Shown here in pieces: positions 5,405 to 8,297 of a stretch of DNA of 8,297 bases (positions are counted from its first letter, which is position 1; each line of letters begins with the position of its first letter). The translations under genes were made by a program, and so were the position numbers. Below the pieces are notes generated by a model that was not told the DNA's origin, ran no database searches, and saw nothing but the letters and a program-made list of their open reading frames with translations. The stretch lies in NCBI GenBank assembly GCA_003510895.1, contig DOKE01000004.1, forward strand, positions 49,165 to 57,461. Direction: 5' to 3'. This DNA comes from Candidatus Moraniibacteriota bacterium. GTDB taxonomy: Bacteria > Patescibacteriota > Minisyncoccia > Moranbacterales > GWC2-37-73.

Positions 5405-7228
5405 GTGAAAAATAAAAATAAAAATAAAAATAAAAATAGCTTTTCCTTTTTTCAAAAGGCGCTGCTGGCTTTTGTTTTGGCAGCATCTTTTTGTTTTGGA
5501 GAAAATATTTTCGCGAAAGTCAGAATAAATGAAATAATGATTGGCGATAGCGATTCGTCAAAAAATGAATTTGTGGAATTGTTTAATGATTCTGATGCGG
5601 AAGTTATTTTGGATGGCTATAAGCTTGTGAAAAAAACGGAAAATGGAAATGAATTTTCCAATTTGTTGAGCTCTAAAAAATTTGGCGGCGTTATCGGTCC
5701 GAAAGGATATTTCACCATAGCGCATCCGCAATACAAGAATTCAATTTCCGCTGACGCAAGTTATTCCGGAGCTTCATATTCAATTGCTTCCAGCAATACC
5801 GTGGCTCTTTTTGACGAAAGTGAACAGCTGGTGGACCTGGTCGGATATGGGGAGGCGAAAAATTTTGAAGGCAGTCCTGCGATTAATCCTGGCGAAGGAC
5901 AAAGCATCGGAAGAATTAATGGCGCTGACACGGATAATAATTCGGAAGATTTTTATATTTTGCAAAGTTCTTCTCCCGGAACAGAAAATTTTGCGATAGA
6001 AAATGATCAAGATGACGCTGTTGATGAAAATGAAAACAATGAAAATCCGGTTGATGAAGAATCGCCAGAAGAAATTCCGGCGGAAAATATTTCCAAAAAC
6101 TTGAGAATAAATGAAATTTTACCCAGCCCCAAAGGGAGCGACGCGGAAGGGGAATATGTTGAATTATATAATTTTGGAAGCGAGGAAATTAATTTGAAAG
6201 GGTGGAAAATAAAAGACAGAATAGGGGAAAGCGAGAATGACAAATGGAAAATTATTGAAATAAAAGAAGATCTGATTATTTTGGCGGGAGAATATTTGAA
6301 AATCGACAGAAGCCGGGCAAAATTTTCTTTGACCAATAGTGACAAAATAATTCTGCTCAGCCCCAGCGATGAAGAAATTGACGCAGTTGAATATTCGGAA
6401 GGAAAAGAAGATGCGGCGTATTGTTTTGACGGGAAAAAATGGCGTTGGGGCGTTTCTTCCCCGGGAAAGGAGAATGTGTTTGAAAATTATTCATATCCTG
6501 CTGTTAAAATAACGGCGGTCAATCCAAATCCCAAAGGCGTTGATAGTAAATTGGAAACCATAACCATAAAAAATAATTCCAAAGAAGAAATTAATCTGTT
6601 GGGCTGGAGCATAGCAACCGGTTGGGAAAAATTATACAATCATCCGATTAATTTGGATTTTGAAATAAAACCGGGAAAAGAAAAAGAATTGACTCGCAAA
6701 TTTTCCGCTTTCACGCTTAATAACAAAAAAACCAAAATCGAATTGCGATATCCGGACGGAAAAGTCGCATATGAAATGAAATATAAAAACAAGGAAGGAA
6801 TAAAAGAAGGGGAATTTTATGTGAAAAAGAAAAAAGGCGGATGGAAGTGGATTGTTCTCGAACAAGAATCAGAAAAAGACGATCAAAAAAATTCAGCGGA
6901 GGAAACAGCTGAAAAAATTGTTGAAAAACCGATAGTTGTTATCAAAAAACAAGAAATAGTAAACGATATTGGAAAATTGTCCCAAGAAGAAAAAGAGAAC
7001 TTATTTGAAAAAATTGAAAAAGATAATCTAAAAGGGGAAATATTAAAAAAAGAAAGCGACAAGAGATTGGCTGTGAATGAAAATGAAATAAGAGTTGAAA
7101 ACAAAACCTATCGTTTCACAAAAGATCATCCCATTCCCCCTCACTACGCAAAAGTTTTTCTGAACAAGGCAACACAAAATATAAACAGCAAGCTGAATGC
7201 AATGCTGAATTATTTATTGTCGTCATAG
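5405..7228 (+). CDS. Secreted protein with three lamin-tail-like domains
   Basis: This 607-residue protein starts with a signal peptide: a basic KN-repeat n-region (2-11), a hydrophobic core (about 18-31) and a likely signal peptidase I site after A37 (IFA-KV). Two lamin-tail (LTD, immunoglobulin-like beta) domains follow, each opening with an RINEI motif: about 39-196 (RINEIM, NEFVELFNDS) and about 233-357 (RINEILPSPKG, EYVELYNFGS, LKGWKI, ending SSPGKEN). A more divergent third copy spans about 367-465 (ITAVNPNPKGVD, LLGWSI). An acidic linker (about 199-229) separates the first two. The tail (about 485-607) is lysine/glutamate-rich, probably helical, and ends in a short amphipathic stretch without a membrane anchor or sorting signal. 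Bacterial LTD proteins are typically exported and often linked to surface attachment or nucleases; no nuclease domain is present here. GTG at 5405 is the only sensible start: no in-frame start lies between it and the upstream stop, and the next ATG (codon 46) would remove the signal peptide. LTD1 and LTD2 are confident; LTD3 is inference. Confidence 0.88.
   Translation: MKNKNKNKNKNSFSFFQKALLAFVLAASFCFGENIFAKVRINEIMIGDSDSSKNEFVELFNDSDAEVILDGYKLVKKTENGNEFSNLLSSKKFGGVIGPKGYFTIAHPQYKNSISADASYSGASYSIASSNTVALFDESEQLVDLVGYGEAKNFEGSPAINPGEGQSIGRINGADTDNNSEDFYILQSSSPGTENFAIENDQDDAVDENENNENPVDEESPEEIPAENISKNLRINEILPSPKGSDAEGEYVELYNFGSEEINLKGWKIKDRIGESENDKWKIIEIKEDLIILAGEYLKIDRSRAKFSLTNSDKIILLSPSDEEIDAVEYSEGKEDAAYCFDGKKWRWGVSSPGKENVFENYSYPAVKITAVNPNPKGVDSKLETITIKNNSKEEINLLGWSIATGWEKLYNHPINLDFEIKPGKEKELTRKFSAFTLNNKKTKIELRYPDGKVAYEMKYKNKEGIKEGEFYVKKKKGGWKWIVLEQESEKDDQKNSAEETAEKIVEKPIVVIKKQEIVNDIGKLSQEEKENLFEKIEKDNLKGEILKKESDKRLAVNENEIRVENKTYRFTKDHPIPPHYAKVFLNKATQNINSKLNAMLNYLLSS
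5408..5437 (+). repeat. Five in-frame copies of AAAAAT encoding (Lys-Asn)5
   Basis: AAAAAT is repeated five times without interruption directly after the GTG start codon, encoding the charged n-region of the signal peptide. Because the unit is two codons long, gain or loss of copies by slippage changes the n-region length without shifting the frame. It also makes the first codons of the mRNA A-rich and unstructured, which can favour initiation without a Shine-Dalgarno. Confidence 0.95.
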
Positions 7229-7242
7229 AAAAAGTATTTGTG

Positions 7243-7260
7243 TTTGAAAAATGTTTCAAA
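7243..7260. terminator. Weak hairpin in the convergent gap, possible bidirectional terminator
   Basis: TTTGAAA (7243-7249) and TTTCAAA (7254-7260) form a perfect 7-bp stem with loop AATG, filling most of the 32-base gap between two convergent genes. The stem is AT-rich with one GC pair and has no proper T-run on either strand, so termination is uncertain. Its position is the main argument for it. Confidence 0.3.
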
Positions 7261-8241
7261 TTAAACCTCACTAATAACATCAAATCCCTTGAAACTGCCG
7301 ACTGCTGAATAGCCTATAATTTTAATATTTCCTTTGGCAATGTTGCGAATTTTGCTGGCTGTTTCATTTAGGGTCGCGCCTGAGCCGGTGGCATCGTCGA
7401 TTATCAGCACATTGCCATCAACCACCTGGTTTGGATTTACAGCAATAGTTGTTTGCGCGTTTATTATTCGATCTTCAAGTTTGCGCAAGGTCTTTTGCGG
7501 CACTTTAGTCACGCTTGCAATTTTGACTGCCGTAATTTCTGGTAAATTAATATGCAAACCTTTTTTCAATGTTTCCAGAAATTGAATCTTGCGATCAATG
7601 GTTGGTGGAATATAGCAGATAAATTTAATATCATATTTTGCGATTAGTCCGGCAATTTCTGGCTTGATTATTTTCGCCGTCTCGCGAATCAGTCCTTTGT
7701 TTTGTGAAGATTTTCCCAAATACACTAACTGTCCAAGTTTCGTTTTACCAAAATGGTCGAGATTATAAAAATCGCTGAAAAAAATATTATCCAAATGCAA
7801 GTTCTTTTTTCCGGAAAGAATAGTTTTTTTCGCGGAAATCACGCCATCTTTTTTTAGTTTTTGCGTGGTTTCTATTTTTTTAATCAATGCCTTTTTTTCT
7901 TTTTCAAAATCAAATTTGTTTTTTTGGCACCATACCTGAAAACCGTTAACGCCCCTGATTATTTCTCCGCTGGGCGAAACATAGATATAATTTTGTTCAA
8001 TGAGATAATCCTCCTGTCCTATATTTTCCAATTCGTCCGGACGTCCCACTTTGATAGCATAATAGACCATCGGGGTTTCTCCAGTTTTTGTTATCAATTG
8101 CGCATCCAGCAACACGGTCAAATGTTTATAAACTGTTTTAATTGAAATTCCCAGCTTTTTCGCAAGTTCAGAAGACCGTATTGGTCCATACAGCTGAATC
8201 GCTTTCAATAAATTGTTGGCTTCTTTAGAAATATTCATCAT
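7261..8241 (-). CDS. Winged-helix DNA-binding domain fused to a ComF-like phosphoribosyltransferase
   Basis: From the ATG at 8241 this is a 326-residue protein. Residues about 5-65 form a winged helix-turn-helix (SSELAKKLGISIKTVYKHLTVL at about 23-44, as in ArsR/MarR-like domains). A middle region (about 75-195) contains YVSPSGEIIRGVNGFQVWC and matches no family I can name. The C-terminal part (about 205-326) resembles ComF-type phosphoribosyltransferases: CYIPPTIDRKIQFLETL, then TKVPQKTLRKLEDRIINA (the family's PQ...R..N pattern), then the PRPP-binding loop VLIIDDATGSGATL (278-291, D282/D283). The likely role is a transcription regulator responding to PRPP or a nucleotide, or a nucleotide-salvage enzyme controlling its own gene; B. 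subtilis PurR is a precedent for joining a winged helix to a PRTase fold, though its PRTase type differs. A GTG at 8268 in the same frame would add nine residues, but it lies between the -35 and -10 elements, so I reject it. It converges on the lamin-tail gene. Architecture is clear, function inferred. Confidence 0.85.
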   Translation of the reverse strand: MMNISKEANNLLKAIQLYGPIRSSELAKKLGISIKTVYKHLTVLLDAQLITKTGETPMVYYAIKVGRPDELENIGQEDYLIEQNYIYVSPSGEIIRGVNGFQVWCQKNKFDFEKEKKALIKKIETTQKLKKDGVISAKKTILSGKKNLHLDNIFFSDFYNLDHFGKTKLGQLVYLGKSSQNKGLIRETAKIIKPEIAGLIAKYDIKFICYIPPTIDRKIQFLETLKKGLHINLPEITAVKIASVTKVPQKTLRKLEDRIINAQTTIAVNPNQVVDGNVLIIDDATGSGATLNETASKIRNIAKGNIKIIGYSAVGSFKGFDVISEV

Positions 8242-8247
8242 AATCCT

Positions 8248-8276
8248 ATTATAGCATCTTTTTGCCACCAGGTCAA
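8248..8276 (-). promoter_or_regulatory. Strong extended -10 promoter placing the RNA start on the ATG
   Basis: On the - strand TTGACC (8276-8271, 5 of 6) is followed after exactly 17 bases by a perfect TATAAT (8253-8248), preceded by TGC as in extended -10 promoters. It is the best promoter in the window. Counting from the -10, position +1 falls on the A of the ATG at 8241, so the mRNA is predicted to be leaderless or nearly so. A TSS a few bases upstream would leave AGGA (8247-8244) as a weak ribosome site for the second ATG at 8238. Confidence 0.8.
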
Positions 8277-8295
8277 TATTAGAGGGTGAATATTA
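8271..8295 (-). repeat. 11-bp direct repeat over the -35 region (possible operator)
   Basis: On the - strand TAATATTCACC (8295-8285) and TAATATTGACC (8281-8271) match at 10 of 11 positions with a 14-base period. The second copy contains the -35 element itself, so a protein bound there would block transcription. The winged-helix protein encoded just downstream is an obvious candidate for self-regulation, but that is inference. The window ends within two bases of the outer copy, so further copies could lie outside. Confidence 0.4.
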
Positions 8296-8297
8296 AC

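Noticed and set aside
4541..5407. ruvB, the 72-residue gene, the PH gene and the lamin-tail gene all share one reading frame, suggesting stop-codon readthrough fusions
   Set aside because: Stops are TAA-TAA, TAG and TAA, with separate start codons and proper N-termini (including a signal peptide) after each. Sharing a frame has a probability of about 1 in 27 by chance.
5480..5497. Possible lipoprotein signal ending at C30 of the lamin-tail protein (LAASFC)
   Set aside because: The residues just before the cysteine (A-S-F) do not fit the lipobox, which needs a small residue directly before the cysteine. A signal peptidase I site after A37 fits better.
5784..5999. 71-residue + strand frame inside the lamin-tail gene
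   Set aside because: It overlaps a well-supported coding sequence in another frame and shows no motif or ribosome site.
8242..8268. GTG start at 8268 for the ComF-like regulator
   Set aside because: It lies in the spacer between the -35 and -10 elements, upstream of the predicted RNA start, and would make codons from the TATAAT box itself.

Overview
The window is AT-rich bacterial DNA with six protein genes: five on the + strand, and one on the - strand converging on them from the right end. I saw no rRNA, tRNA or CRISPR array. The gene content suggests a Candidate Phyla Radiation (Patescibacteria/Parcubacteria-like) bacterium: a stand-alone PilB/GspE-type ATPase, RuvB followed by tiny membrane proteins and a membrane PH-domain protein, and a secreted multi-lamin-tail protein. 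None of the six starts has a clear ribosome-binding site that would lie on the mRNA, and the leaders are A/T-rich. The assignment is inference; no phylogenetic marker was tested.

Layout. A promoter-like site (20-48) precedes a 1006-residue protein (96-3116) made of two complete PilB/GspE motor modules in one chain. It is closed by a clear intrinsic terminator (3148-3180). A 416-base non-coding gap (3117-3532) then holds a 163-bp element bounded by 20-bp inverted repeats (a possible MITE or insertion-sequence remnant) and an extended -10 promoter overlapped by an inverted repeat. A tightly spaced cluster follows: ruvB (3533-4543), a 72-residue two-helix membrane protein (4559-4777), a membrane-anchored PH-domain protein (4790-5377) and a secreted protein with three lamin-tail-like domains (5405-7228), with gaps of only 15, 12 and 27 bases. 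On the - strand, 7261-8241 encodes a winged-helix DNA-binding domain joined to a ComF-like phosphoribosyltransferase. Its strong promoter places the predicted transcription start on the start codon.

How they fit together. The tandem ATPase probably powers a type IV pilus or related machine whose other parts lie elsewhere. The + strand cluster combines Holliday-junction branch migration (RuvB) with envelope proteins, which probably reflects co-transcription rather than one pathway. The ComF-like regulator may sense PRPP or nucleotide state. ComF and type IV pili are both linked to DNA uptake in other bacteria, but nothing in the window proves a link here. The most notable features are the double motor protein, the inverted-repeat element, the apparently leaderless regulator, and an in-frame hexanucleotide repeat coding the start of the lamin-tail protein's signal peptide.
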